Under the pieces are notes generated by a model, which was given only the letters and a program-made list of their open reading frames with translations, made no database searches and was not told the origin of the DNA. Below, in pieces: positions 32,580 through 49,574 of a stretch of DNA of 64,000 bases (within the stretch, counting starts at the first letter, position 1; each line of letters opens with the position of its first letter). The translations under genes were made by a program, and so were the position numbers. Source of the stretch: Amia ocellicauda (Eukaryota; Chordata; Actinopteri; Amiiformes; Amiidae); assembly GCF_036373705.1 (NCBI RefSeq), contig NC_089856.1, forward strand, positions 27,180,798 to 27,244,797, written 5' to 3'.

Positions 32580-35500
32580 TTACTTCTTGTATTCTCCAGC
32601 GCTGGCGTGGTCAGTGGACAGATAGTGGCCTTGCGATTCATCATATCTGGGATACTGGTCTTCATACCCTCTCTGGGCCTCATCATACCTGTGCTCAGGA
32701 TGTTCCTGTCCGCCATACCCAGTATATGGATTGTAAGGGTCTTCTTGCCTGCCCTGGTAGGGGTCGTATTGTTGGTGGTCATAACTGGGGCCCTCGTCCC
32801 TTCTGGGGTCATAAAATGGTTCCTCTTGATGGGTAGGCTCATTCTTGCTGTCCTCTGTCACTTTGTTCTCACTCTTCATATTGTCCTGAGGGGCCTCACT
32901 GCGGCGGAGGCGACAGTTGTGGTCATACTCGGGGTCACAGTCGGGGTCAGGTTCAATCACCCCATCTCGGTGGCCTGTGGGGTTGTGGTCTGGGTGGTAG
33001 CTCTCGGGAGCACTTGGGGCTTGTGGGATGGGTTTGCGGCAGCTGGGGTCGTATGGGTGGCAGTCGGTCTGAGGGCTCTCAATAGCAGACCTCATAGGGT
33101 TGTTGGCGCTGTAGTAGAGTGGGCAGCTGGGGTCATAGGGGTCACAGTTAGGCCTGGTACTGGTGGCACTGGCTTGGGAGGGACTGGAGCTGCGCACCGG
33201 GTAGCACTCTTCATCATAGTGAACGTAGCAGTCATAGCCCTCCTTGGTCTTGCCTTTGATCTGTTGTGACCGCCAGGGATCAACTTGTGGCTCAGAGTGG
33301 GCATTGCTGGAGCCCTGGGTGCAGTAAGGATCGTAACGAGGATCGCAGCCTGTGTCTGGAGCTGGCTCATCCTTGGGCCTGTACTCCTGCCGGCAGCTGG
33401 GGTCATAGTAGGGGTCACATTCTGTTTTTGGACGGGGGGCAGTATAGCCAGCCATCTTGACGGCCGATAGGGGGTTGCAGTTATCATCAAAGAGAGGGTT
33501 GCAGCGGGAGGGTTGCACCTGGGAGGGTGCCTGGACGGCCTGGGGGGTTTCTGGGGTGCAGTAAGGGTCATAGTCTGGGTTACAGTTTGGGTAGTGGTGG
33601 TATACCTCCTTCTTCGGCTTCTGTGGCATGGAGAATGGGGCTTTCTTGGAGTCGAATCCAAGGTAGGCATAAGATGGTGGGGCAGCCACAGTGGCTGGGG
33701 CAGGCTTGTACCCATAGGCAGCCCGCAAGTGGTACTGCAGGCATTCAACATCAGCTGGGTTGCAGATGCGCAGTAGCTCAGCTTTCTGCTTGGCTGAGAG
33801 GAATGGCTGGGGAGGTGGGACATAATAGTAGTAGCCAGGAGAGGGAGCTTTGAAGGGTGCTGGGGCCATCACGGGAGCTTTGGGGGCTGAACGAGCCACC
33901 TGGCAGTAGGGATCTCTGTACGGGTCACATCCCTTTACTGGGGCTGGGGCTGGGGCTGGTGCCGACGGCTCAGCTTTGGTTTTGGGTTTGGGTTTACTTG
34001 TGAGCTCAGAAATGCACTCAGGGTCATCCGAATTGGAGCAGGCCTTGTACACCTGAGCCAAGTGGCGGAGATACATGTCATAAGAGCGACGGCCTTCTGC
34101 CCGGTTCTTGTTCTGCAAATACTGCAGGTAGACGCGGTCCAGCTCGTTAACCTGAGAAAGGGAAATAGAGAATGACTCAAGATATTGACCACTGATAACA
34201 GCTTAGATAACACTGTGTCTGAACTTACATTGTGATCCCAATCTATACTGTACGTAACAACTTATTCCATGTCTGTTAGTAACTTTAAACAAATTCTGTA
34301 GGTTGATCTACATAACGGCAAAAAATACTGATTTCTCTTTCAGTGGCATTTTAGCAGAGGTACTTTTAGTATTTGTTGCTTATGCTCCTTTTTATGGACT
34401 AAGGTATTGAAGGACTTCATGAAGGGGATGGAAATTTTAAACAGAGGAGTCATAACTCTATTTACATTGAATACAGTTAAAAGCATCTGGTGCTTCCAAA
34501 GCAACTCAAATGTAGTCAAAGCTACAGATAAACCTAACGATGTTGGGTTACATTTTTCAATGACATGAATAGGCCCCAGAACTTACTCCTTCTTGGTTTC
34601 CAGTGTCCGTGAAGTATTTGTACCAGCCCCAGAAATCAGAGTGTTGTTTGTACCAGCTGATATTTCTCCTAGAACGAACCAGCTTTTTGAGCATTCCTGG
34701 GGCTTCAGCCTTCTCCAAACTCACTGTCTCCTTGTCTCCCTCTGTCACAAATAAATTATTTTCTTAACATTATCTTTCAAACTTTACACAATTAACTTCA
34801 TCAGTGCACCATGATCTATAGTGTAGCTCACTCAATTTTGGACTCTATTTAAAGATATGATTCAATTTTACCGGTAATATTAAGTACATCTTACATTGTA
34901 ATATGTTTATCCATGTATGGAAACAGGTCTCTTACAATAAAAATATATACCATAATTTAAAGACTGGCATAAAGACAAATAAATAACTTCAAATGTATAT
35001 ATTTCTTGAAAAATTAGATTATAAACAGCTCTTAAGAGCATGCCAGATTATCTATGCTTTGTATTTATTTTAATCAGTGCTATTTTAAATCAGGATGTCT
35101 TGGAAATACACCCAAATAAATCTGAATGTGTTGGCTCAGGAACATCAGCACTTGTTCTTTTTGGATTAGCTATAAAAAAATAAAAAAAATTCAACCCTGA
35201 TGTTACCCCCACAATAGGTGTTACTAATGTTAGCAGGGACTGCACACATGGAGCCCTGAGTATTTTCTTTTTTACAGCTGCAAGTGGATAGCAGTTGAAA
35301 GGAAGGAACGTCAGGAATGCTATATTTACCATCTCCTTTAAGACGCTGTCCTACTGGACCTGCCTCAGGAAAGTCTGCAAAAGACACAGGGGGGTGGGGG
35401 GGGGGATACAAATAAAAGTAAGAAACAGATGTGCTTATGTTTTGAATTAAGAAAAATGCTTACCTGCTAATAAGCCCTTCCAGCTCGCAGCAGGCTTTTT

Positions 35501-37579
35501 CCGATTTGAAACAATTCAGGTGGTATTGTACTGATTAAGCTTTAAAAGCTGTAAACTACAGTGCTTTGAACCTGATCAGTGGGGGTTACTTGTTACTGGA
35601 GAGACACCTATAAAAATAAACAAGAGGGCAATCTGCCCAAAGGCAGGTCCCATTAAGAATGCCTTGTTAAACACAAAAAAGGCTTCTGTATACACCAACA
35701 GTATTTTCCATAATTCCATACCACCAATGGCTAAACCTTAGATGTTTATGGCCCAAGTGGAAAAAGTACAGTCTGCTGCTGTTCTTAAATTGGATTGTTT
35801 TTATTTTCATAAGGACTTCTGTAAGAAAGGAGTCTCACTTGGTCAGTAGGTATAAAAGGGCATGCGGTACAGGTGCCATGGGAGTGCAGAAGCTGACAAG
35901 CAATAACTTTTCACAGAGGCCAGTGTAACCCGGTTGCAGAATCCAAGCATATTGCTTTGCTGTATCCTGTATTTAGTCCCCCTGTGTGTCACTTTTTCCA
36001 GTTGGTGTGCTTTTTCTCATATTTCCTCTCCTGTCTCCAGCCTTCACCCTTAATCCGTACCAAATCATTTAAGCCTCACTGATTGGATACTGATTGTTGC
36101 AGTTGATATATATCATATTAATGGTATTGGTTTCACTTACGGTATGCTTTGGATGCACTTTGTTTCCAGATTTTTACAGGACACACATACATCTGTTTTG
36201 TACTCCTCTTTCCCTGCTACATCTATATCTATCTGTTTCAAAATTATGTGCTTACTATTCTTCAACTTTATTCTATCCCAGCACCTAATTTGCTACCTCC
36301 AACAGTATTTGTATGAATAACTGAATCATTATTTTGTGTTCTATCTTGTTAGAGCACTCTATAACATTGGCACTTTGCTCTGTGATACAATGTATTTCCT
36401 TCTTGATACAATTTATTGGCTCTGTCAACTGTGAATCAGATTGGACAAAGGCTTCAGTCAAATAAATATGGACTCTGCCCATTGCCATGAACTATTACAC
36501 CCCTAAAGAAAACTTCAATACCTTTATGTGACTTGTTTATGTTTTATTGCCCTTTATTAAAATATTTAGGAAACCTTGTAACAGAGAATTGGATCATCTG
36601 AAAATCTAAATTTGTAGTATTTGGGAAGAAGCAAGAACATGAAACAATTAAGCTGGAAGATACACAGAAGAGAGAAGGAATAGTGAGGACAGATGTAAGC
36701 TTTCCTGACATTTAGTGGGAGATACATCTTTGGGAGATGTTTTTTTTTTTTAATGAAAACTGCTGTGTGATTTTCTTTGAGTGTTGAGTAGGAGGAGATA
36801 TAGTGGGGGTAAATTCTTGATAAGCAGAGATTAATACTTCAGTAACAAACTTTAAACATAACCCTTTTTGTCAGTCTTGAATATTTTATTACTTGTTAAT
36901 GGGAGGACCAGTGACTCAGCCCTGTGTTGGCAACAAATGTCAATTTCGAAAAGCTTACTTTTGCATGTAATATGTATTGCAGTATTCAACATTCTTCCTA
37001 AAATCTATATCATAACATCTTGGGTTTTGGTTCTAAAAGTTCTCACTTCATTTTGTACTTTCAAAATCATGTTCTTCAACTGAGCACCCTAAAAGTATAT
37101 GTAAAAGTATAATGTTTTAAGAAATTAATAAATAAAATAAAAAAAAAAAAAAAAACTGGAAAAAAACAAGAGACCACTGCACATTTTTCATAAATCAGCA
37201 TCTCTACATGTATGGCAGCCATTCATATTTTTTTGGAATTTGGGAGAACTGTTGTCAGTAATTTATAGAATACAACAAAAATGTTCATTTTACCCAGAAA
37301 ACATACCTATAAATAGTAAAACCAGAGAAGCTGCTAATTTTGCAGTGGTCTCTTAAAATATATCTATTGCACATTTCCTTTGAACGCATTTGGTATGGGT
37401 ATTTGTCATCAAAGTAAATCGCATACTTCAGAAATAATGTATATTTACAATGTTATTGTAAACACTTAAAGTAGTTTATTAAATTATTAAATATAAATAA
37501 TCTTACCAGGTAATAAGACGATTGCCAGCAAGACTCCGGCAAAGATGTATGATAATGGTTTACTTCCACTCAGCGCCAT
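32580..37579 (-). CDS. and (actinodin family; paralogue not assigned): Actinodin (actinotrichia structural protein)
   Basis: Four coding exons on the minus strand, 37579-37507, 35374-35330, 34741-34587 and 34151-32580, all with GT-AG junctions and matching phases, encode 614 residues. Residues 1-25 are a signal peptide (SYIFAGVLLAIVLLPG). A conserved globular part follows (about 64-140): RRNISWYKQHSDFWGWYKYF, LDRVYLQYLQNKNRAEGRRS and YKACSNSDDPEC. The remainder is Pro/Tyr/Asp-rich with about ten two-cysteine motifs of the form CDPxYDPxC (for example CDPYRDPYC, CNPDYDPYC, CDPYYDPSC, CDPRYDPYC). Exon 4 ends in a Tyr/Gln/Glu-rich tail. Actinodins are secreted components of actinotrichia, the rigid fibrils of the fish fin fold, and are absent from tetrapods. 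A possible non-coding first exon ends near 37793 (donor GTAACA). Intron 1 carries a MITE at 37168-37354. No disabling change was seen. Confidence 0.9.
37168..37354 (-). mobile_element. 187-bp MITE with perfect 14-bp inverted ends, in actinodin intron 1
   Basis: The left end AAGAGACCACTGCA (37168-37181) is the exact reverse complement of the right end TGCAGTGGTCTCTT (37341-37354). The interior matches the repeat at 22095-22265 in opposite orientation. It has no coding capacity. The poly-A-rich left flank (37136-37155) hides any target duplication. Superfamily not assigned. Confidence 0.75.
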
Positions 37580-39884
37580 GTTTTCAACTCTTCAGAAATC
37601 TAGCAAACTTTAAATAAATAAATCGATACATAAATAAATAAATAAATGCACTTAATTACCTTCACACTGAGTTAAACCATTTTAAATATCTCTTCAAATA
37701 AATCAAACATAGTTTGGACTAAAGAAATATACAGCAAGAACTTAGTTATACAGCACAAACTACTAAATAAAATGATATTCGAGTGTTACCGTCAGAACAA
37801 ACGGAAGAACTGTGGAGCGCAGCCTTCGCGGCGCTCTCCTTTCAGCACCTGCGTCTGGGAGACTGCAGTGTAAGTTTTGTCTCTCCTTAACCAGTAATTT
37901 GAAAACATTTCATTTCAATATGGAAAAACCTTGTTTGCACAAATAATAATATGTGTGACGATTAAAACGATTTCTGTATACGTCTTTTAGTCCAGTGGCA
38001 GCATTTGATATTGTTATATATATATTGTTATATTTATATTGTTGTTTTAATATAAATCATAGTTGTTAGCACCTTGTAACTAAAACTGGCAAATAACAAT
38101 ACGAACTTTACATCTTTATATATATATATATGAATAACTTGTTCAGTATGTTACAGTTCAAATGTGTCGTTTACAAGCATTTGTCTAATTGGCCTAGAAA
38201 ATCAAACCTTGCTTAACATATACAGAAGATATTCTTGCAAGTTAAACTATTTTATTTCTAGCTAGTACACCATAGAAAAATGATCCATATACCCAAAACG
38301 CGGGTGTGAGGACACTAACCTGTGTGAGGAAAACTAGGCACTCATCAGCTCTGCAGACCACTGGTAGGTGAAGGAAGCAGCTTGAAGAGCCCCTGGCCCT
38401 CAAGGATCTGTTCTGAGGTGTTGTGACTTAAGCCCTGTGCACCCTGCCTTTCTGCTACCCTCAGAACTTCTGTGTCAGAGTCAGAGACTGCAACATCTTA
38501 AATGGCACCTTGATAATTAAAAACAAAAGGTAAGTCACATGGTAATCGCATGCTGCTAGCAGTGAAAAGATTGGCTCCTGCTATCACATTTAACTGACCA
38601 ATCAGGTCCTATAATTAGGAAAGGAGCAGCAAGACTCCACTTGGCAAAAAACAAGAAAAAAATAATAAAACCATTGCTTTAAAGATTAATAGGCTGTTAT
38701 TTATGCTTGCCACGTTTCTATACCAATCTGGAATCAAGAGGTGTACAAATGTGCCACATAAGGCTTTTTAATTTGGGTCAGTTTACCTCCAAGGGGTACT
38801 TACAACTTAAATACATGCTACCTCTTGCAAAAACAACTTTCCATGAAAAACACGTTTTAAAAACTTACTTTGACAGAGTAACATCTGCAGTTTTGACAAA
38901 AGGAATTTTATCACCCCCAGCTGCAAATATATTATTTCAGACTTCTCAGCTCTGTACAGTAACAGTGGAACAATCAAGCTTCGCTAATCTCTAAACTGAA
39001 GAGCGCATGTAAATGACCGCTCCACATCATTAAATGTGAAGTTAATTTTTGTATTGAGAAGTTATTGTTAGGTAATGTTACTTGAGTGCATCCTCTGCTA
39101 TGAAATACATTGCAATAAATATTCATTTTTGTTACACTTTATTCTGAAGTTCATTAGTTCAGCCAAAACCGCTGAAATCCATATACTGCACAACAACTCA
39201 AAATCTTATCTTTGGAACTCCATTAAAGCATGTAAAATGTATTCATAATCAGACTTTTTTTTATATTGGAATAAATGACTGATCGATTGCTCTCTTTACA
39301 TAGTTATTTCACCGATTTCTATATTAAAACAATAAAGTAATAAATAAAATAAGTAAAAAATGCAAACAAATTAGGACCCGCAAAACACAAATTTATGAAT
39401 CCATTAAAGTCATATGTTGAGGATGCATTAATCATTCACCATCTGTTGTGTGGTACACGTTGTCACTGAATCAGGCATTCTGGAATTGCACATATAATTA
39501 GAAACAAAGCTTAACGCATACAGCTGTTCTGAAAGATACAAACCCTGCAATCTAGGTTTGAAACAGTTTTAGACAAGAATAAGATATAGACTAATAATTT
39601 TAACTGAAATTGTGGAATGTTAGCAATTTTTAGTATTTTGTAACATCTGGCAAAATAAAAGGCTCAATTTATTTTCTGCATCATTTATTTGGGAAACAAA
39701 ATACACTGTACATAATTCAATTGTTCAAACAAAAAGAATACCAAATATATTTTTTCCCATCAATTTGAGATCTTACACAAAAAAAACCCTCCACTGTCCA
39801 TTTAGTTGTCTGATCATGAATGTGAATGTTCTGTTCAGTTTTATTAATATTTATTTACAGATGTGTACAGTGCACAGGGTTTTG
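37580..39884. other. Upstream region of actinodin and 3' flank of COPS9
   Basis: A GC-richer patch at 37790-37870 ends, on the minus strand, at a donor-like CTGACG|GTAACA and could be the actinodin 5' non-coding exon. An acceptor-like AG just upstream of the start codon (near 37589) would match it. The rest is AT-rich with no supported gene. Near 39850-39855 the minus strand has AATAAA, about 30 bases past the COPS9 stop codon. Confidence 0.45.
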
Positions 39885-42732
<2,848 letters not shown>

Positions 42733-42747
<15 letters not shown>

Positions 42748-43100
42748 GTTCCTGGGTAGTAAGTGTTATTTCCTAATTGCGTATGCCTCAAAAGTATAGA
42801 AAATGTCTATTATTCCCCACGGACTTTGCTATTGTGACCAGGACAGTGATATTTTGAAATGTAACTATTTCCAACGAGAAGACGGGCGAATTTGTGTCTT
42901 TTCGTTCACATAAAGTCAGAAAAAACAACATATGAATACACATGAACATGTATTTATACTAAAGTAATGCAAAAATAACTACAAAGGATTTAGAAGTGAG
43001 TAGTTTTTCGAGATTTACGATTAATCTTTTGAGGCATAAGCAATTAGGAAATAACACTACCCAGGAACAAAAAAAAAAAAAAAAAAAAAAGATGTTACAC
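42733..43100. mobile_element. Foldback/MITE-like element with ~45-bp inverted arms
   Basis: The left arm 42748-42794 (GTTCCTGGGTAGTAAGTGTT, ATTTCCTAATTGC, ATGCCTCAAAAG) is the reverse complement of the right arm 43026-43068 (CTTTTGAGGCATAAGCAATT, AGGAAATAACAC, TACCCAGGAAC). They differ by a 4-base gap and one or two substitutions. Outside the arms both sides continue with A/T-rich sequence and TGTTACA. The 230-bp interior has no coding potential. It sits between COPS9 and OTOS. Superfamily unknown. Confidence 0.75.
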
Positions 43101-43492
43101 GGTGTAATCTAATAATAATTTAACATCTATAAATTGTTGCATTCTGGTTGTGTGTCATATGACTATTGTGACACATTTATGCAATTGGGTAATGGTGGCT
43201 ATTATGACCACCCAACTGTTATGTTTTCATAGGTCCCAAATTTAAACATAAACACAAGCGTTTGTTGATAAAACAAAAGCATTTTTTTCCCCCAAACTTT
43301 ATTAATACTGCAAACTCAAATTACTACCATGTTACATTGGAGGCCATGCTCCTGCATTCGATAACAGTTTAATAATATGCAAACATAGATACATACAATG
43401 GAGATGCAGAATAGCTGTATACACTTGTTCTAATCCTACACAACAACTGCAATTCTATTCTAAGAATGCTTCTCTGCTTAACAGATTGTTTT

Positions 43493-45364
<1,872 letters not shown>

Positions 45365-45988
45365 CCTTCCTAAGAAGCAACGGAATGAAAACATGATAAT
45401 TTACATAATACTTTTGACTTAAATAATAGTGAAGTAAATTACATATTTATCAATAGCTGCAGTTCAATTAAGCTAGCGATTAACATACTTTAAATGAGCA
45501 CTATGCATTAAACTATGTAACTAAATGTTAAAGCAGTTGTACCTGTGTTTCTGCCTTCTAAATTGAAGGAAATTAATATCAATGCAATTCTGAAGAGCTG
45601 AATGGATTACTGTGTTCAGTGCAGGCAAGTTTTAAAGCTGGACATAAAATAAAGGAATGAAACGTCACTTTTTTTCTTTTTTTTCTCACGCTGTTGTCCT
45701 CCTCCCCCTTCACTTCATCTGTGGTTTTCTTAAAGTTTTAAAAATATTAGTTATATATACAAGTATATAACAAAAGTTGCTGCGAATAGCCTTAGACTAA
45801 TGAAGTTGCTTATTAAAAATCCTTATTTTATCATTTATCATTCCTTATTTCCTTATTCTTGCTTTAAAAAAAAAATCTAAGCCTTAGAGTCTAATATTAT
45901 TTATACATCCATCAAAGAAACTCAATGTTTTTTAAAGAGGGTATTTTAGTTGATGATTTCTGTTTTCTGTTACCTTCAGAGTCAGTTA

Positions 45989-47077
45989 TTACTCCTTTAC
46001 CTGTGCTTTGGTTACATTCATTAGTTCCATTAAACTAATTAATCCATAAATTAATCCATTATAAAACCAGGAGTTGCCCAATAGTGTGGTGAATCTGGTT
46101 AGAGACCAGTCTTTTTCTCCATTGACAAGACAGTTGAGCCTTGGCTGCTGTAACAGTTCAGGTTGATAGTCATCAACAGGTACATAGTTCTCATCTGTGG
46201 TTTTGCAACAGGTTCTCAAATGTAAAGGTCAATGGAGACTTGTGTACAAATATGGAAACATACACTCTTGCTTTTAATTTCCTCATCAGATAGTAAAGAT
46301 AACAACAATTGTCAGTTTAATGTGACTTAGGATCAAGTATTTTTTTCCAGTCAACCAGAAAAGGAGCTGCTGGGTGAAGTAGCGCCAATATCCATAAAAG
46401 ATTTCACTCCTCCCATTAGCTTTAAAGCTTCAAAGCTGTCGTCCCCCTCAGGTATTACAGGAAATAGGACCTGATCTCCAGCCGACACATTGGTAGTGGA
46501 TCCAGCAGCTGCCACTGCCGGCCTCTCACTGGAGTACTGGAAATATATTACATTCAAATGGACATGAAGCTTTGCAGACAAGTTTGTCATCATTTCAAAA
46601 CTGAAATAAAGATTATTCCATTGTTACCCATCAGAAAAGTAAATTAGGTGTCCAATGCAATCTTCCACCATCACGTCACATTCTTCCTTTGGTACATTTG
46701 TTTGAGTTCTGTGACAGAATAAAACAATACTTTTTTAGGTTATACAAGAGCCTTGAGTACCCATCTAGGGACATTTCAACCTAATGTATAAGCACTAAGT
46801 TCAACCTAAAAGTGAAAATGACCCACCCACTGAAATGTTTCAATAAGCAGTGTCTATAAGATGTTTTTTTTATATATATACAATTGACAGCTCTGTATAA
46901 ATCTTGCAGCCTGGCAAGGCTGATGTTGTTTATATATGGAATGTATGGGTGTGTGTGTATGTGTTCACAAGAGGAAACATTTTTAGATATTAGACCAACA
47001 GTAAAAAAAATGGATCAGACATGCTTACCCAAACATTTGCCAGAATTACTGTGAGGAAAACAGAATGGCATCTCATG
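45989..47077 (-). pseudogene. Degenerate CD2/SLAM-like Ig receptor paralogue
   Basis: This reads on the minus strand as a broken version of the receptor at 49575-51275. A leader-like exon near 47077-47030 (MRCHSVFLTVILANVW, donor GTAAGC) precedes an Ig V-like exon at about 46577-46351. That exon shares AVAA(A/P)GSTTN(V/L)S and GD(Q/G)VLFPV(I/T)PEGDD with the intact gene. It then diverges (ALKLMGGVKSFMDIG) and hits a stop without the strand F motif (D.G.Y). At 46219-45989 another open stretch reads QPRLNCLVNGEKDWSLTRF, resembling the start of a second Ig domain, but it ends without the remainder. No transmembrane exon was found before OTOS. A rapidly evolving expressed form cannot be excluded, but the missing half-domain argues for a relic. 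Confidence 0.6.
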
Positions 47078-47079
47078 TT

Positions 47080-47772
47080 TATAGCTTCAGAAGTGATGAT
47101 TATTAATGTCACCTTTTCTCAATCCCACCCAGCCCCTTAAAGGACTGATATAGCAAAAGTCTCCACTCAGTTTTAGCTGGAGTTGCAGATGCTATAATAC
47201 GTACAGCTCTCCTAAGGATATCTAATTGTTTTGCATTCTGTATTTTAAATAAAATAGATGAATGGACAAGAATTCTGAATTCAGTAAAGAAATGGTTTGC
47301 GATCCGTGTGTGGTTTTGTGTAAATATCTGTGAAAGGGCATTTTTGTTAATGGATAAAAAGACTCTGGGTTAGAAATGACAAGGCTTTCTATCTTCAACA
47401 GCTTGTGGTCAGACAGCAGTAAGAAAGTTCATGTTCTACTGCACACTGAATGTGCCATTAGTACAAAGGTTCTGTGTGCACCAATTCAAAAATATATAAT
47501 CCAAAAGGAAAAATGGTTAAGATTGAGCTTTCTATTTCACCCCCAAACCATTGCACATTAACCTACATGGACTGGTAATACATATTTTAAATAGAGTACA
47601 GTACAATTTAACATCATTGGGCATTGCTGTAGATCTCATAACATTTGAAACACAGTTCTCTGCAAAACATATTGGAATAGCCAATTTATTGAACTCACTC
47701 CTGTAGTGTATACATAGATATGTATGAATAACAGCTAAATCATTAAAAACAAAAAAAAGTGTTATTACAAAA
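47080..47772. other. Intergenic, nothing recognised
   Basis: AT-rich flank between the Ig relic and a SINE fragment. Open frames are short and without motif. Confidence 0.4.
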
Positions 47773-47892
47773 GGGCAGCACGGTTAGCGCTGCTGTCTCA
47801 CAGCTCTGGGGTCCTGGGTTTGAGTCCCAGCTTGGGGGGACCTGTCTGTGTGGAATTTGAATGTTGTCCACGTGGGTTTACTCCAGGCACTC
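47773..47892 (+). mobile_element. tRNA-derived SINE fragment
   Basis: GGGCAGCACGGTTAGCGCTG (47773-47792) is a box A region with a short deletion, and GGGTTTGAGTCCC (47816-47828) is a box B. The tRNA-unrelated body (CTGTCTGTGTGGAATTTGAA, then TGTCCACGTGGGTTTACTCC) is the widespread fish SINE sequence. The copy is 3'-truncated. It is not a tRNA gene, since no acceptor stem or anticodon arm folds. Confidence 0.8.
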
Positions 47893-48743
47893 TGGAAAAA
47901 ATCAATTCACAAATATGAAAAACATAAAAACAACAAACTCAATGATATATAACATTAATAAAAAGGAACATTTTGATAGGAATATCATTTTAGTTTCTGT
48001 TCCGTTTGCTTATTAATTATTAGTCACCAGTTTTAAGATTTCATGATCTGAAATAAATGGTTTTCTTGACATGATCCAGATTTACACCCCTTTCTTGGTA
48101 TGCTTTCGGTTTTCTACGAATGTCTATAAAGTCAAATTGAAATATAAAATAAATGAGATGACCATGCAGTGCAATCAAAACTTTACAGTTTGCTATAACA
48201 AGAACCTGGTACACATTTAGACATTTATTCATTTAAAAATAAATCCACAATTTAAATTAAAACAAAAGCTTTTTCAAAAGACTTTAAATAGAAAACTGAC
48301 TGATTAATTATTTACAGATCATTGCATGTATGAAAGGCATCTATATATGTTATTTCTTCAATAACATAACAATATTAAACTATGTACAATTAATAGTATT
48401 TCAAAAGTGAATGCAAACTTTGTCAAATTAATACAGACAGCACCAATGCATTGTTCATAACGAATGTTACACCACTACTACTGCTAATAATAATTTACAA
48501 AAGTACAATTCTGCTGTTAAAGCAACTGTAACTTAAAGATGCCACCTGGGTCTCTAAAACAACAAGATGAACTAAGTAATTGGCATCAGTTTAGGGTAAT
48601 CAAAAGACATCTAATCATGTTCATTAGTGCTATATAATTGCTTCCTTTATTGTGTGTGAAGAATCTGGTAGATGGAAGAAAATATAATAAACTATAATAA
48701 GATTCCTGCCACTGTGGCTTCGAAGCTGATCTTTCTGATAAAT
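47893..48743. other. Intergenic, nothing recognised
   Basis: AT-rich, with no coding or repeat signature that could be supported. Confidence 0.4.
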
Positions 48744-48751
48744 TGCTAAAG

Positions 48752-49051
48752 TAGTGGCCTCCAACCCTGGTCCTGGAGAGCCCCAATCCACTTAATCGTA
48801 TAGGTCACCTTAAATCACCAATTTATACATACTGGGAACACATGGGAGTAATTAATCAATTAAGCAACACAACTAAGGGTTCAGGTTGGAGGTATTCAGA
48901 TGATTTCTCCAATAGTTTCTAAATGACTGAATTTACCAAACCACCTGCTTAATTGTTCAGAATGGATTAAATGTGTCCAGGTGTTTATAAAATGGTGACC
49001 ACAAAAACCTGCTGGATAGGGGCTCTCCAGGACCAGGGTTGGAGACCACTG
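48752..49051. mobile_element. hAT-type MITE, 300 bp
   Basis: The left end TAGTGGCCTCCAACCCTGGT continues CCTGGAGAGCCCC. The right end, read in complement, is CAGTGGTCTCCAACCCTGGT then CCTGGAGAGCCCC, giving inverted repeats of about 33 bp with two or three differences. The flanks TGCTAAAG (48744-48751) and CACTAAAG (49052-49059) look like an aged 8-bp duplication (6 of 8). No coding capacity. Confidence 0.82.
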
Positions 49052-49211
49052 CACTAAAGAATCCATCTCTTGCAGGAGGTTATTTTATCTACTATTTATC
49101 TATCTATCTACTTCTCAGGTTGAACAAAAAATAATTCTTATTTTTTCAGTTCTAGGCAGTAGTATATCACTTTTGGTGATGAAGGTGGCTGTGCCAGGCA
49201 AGCTAGTAGTG

Positions 49212-49403
49212 CAGGGGTGGCCAACCCTGTTCCTTGAGCCACAATACTACAGGTTTTCTAGATCTCTCTTACCAATCATTGGATACCTTGAACACAGGGG
49301 CATTTTGCAGAATTAAGACCCACAATTAAGCAGTTAACGATCTAAATGGAACAAAAGCCTTTAGAACCTGCAGCTCTCCAGGACTAAGGTTAGCCACCCC
49401 CTG
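49212..49403. mobile_element. hAT-type MITE, 192 bp
   Basis: The left end CAGGGGTGGCCAACCCTGTT pairs with a right end whose complement reads CAGGGGGTGGCTAACCTTAG. Flanking 8-mers are TAGTAGTG (49204-49211) and TAGTCATG (49404-49411), 6 of 8 matching. It lies about 170 bp past the stop codon of the Ig receptor and may be part of its 3' UTR. Confidence 0.72.
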
Positions 49404-49574
49404 TAGTCATGGTTCGGTCAGACAGATGAGTATAAATACAGAAAAAATACAAGTTGTGTGGTCAGCAGCACAGGGCAGACCCCTCAGTAGTGAACTGCAA
49501 AACGGACATATTTATGCACAGCCCTCCCCTTTCACATTTTCTCTTACTCTGAGCGTATTAGCAGTTTTTATAGT

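Noticed and set aside
32523-33269. Open frame of 248 codons on the + strand, hydrophobic and Val/Leu/Gly-rich
   Set aside because: It is the antisense of actinodin exon 4; the repeat and codon bias of the real gene create the open frame. No membrane-protein family motif.
33092-33823. Open frame of 243 codons on the minus strand
   Set aside because: Shifted frame within actinodin exon 4. It lacks the repeated Cys pattern and is explained by the composition of the true frame.
47773-47830. Apparent tRNA gene with box B
   Set aside because: Box A is damaged, there is no cloverleaf, and the sequence continues into a known type of SINE body.
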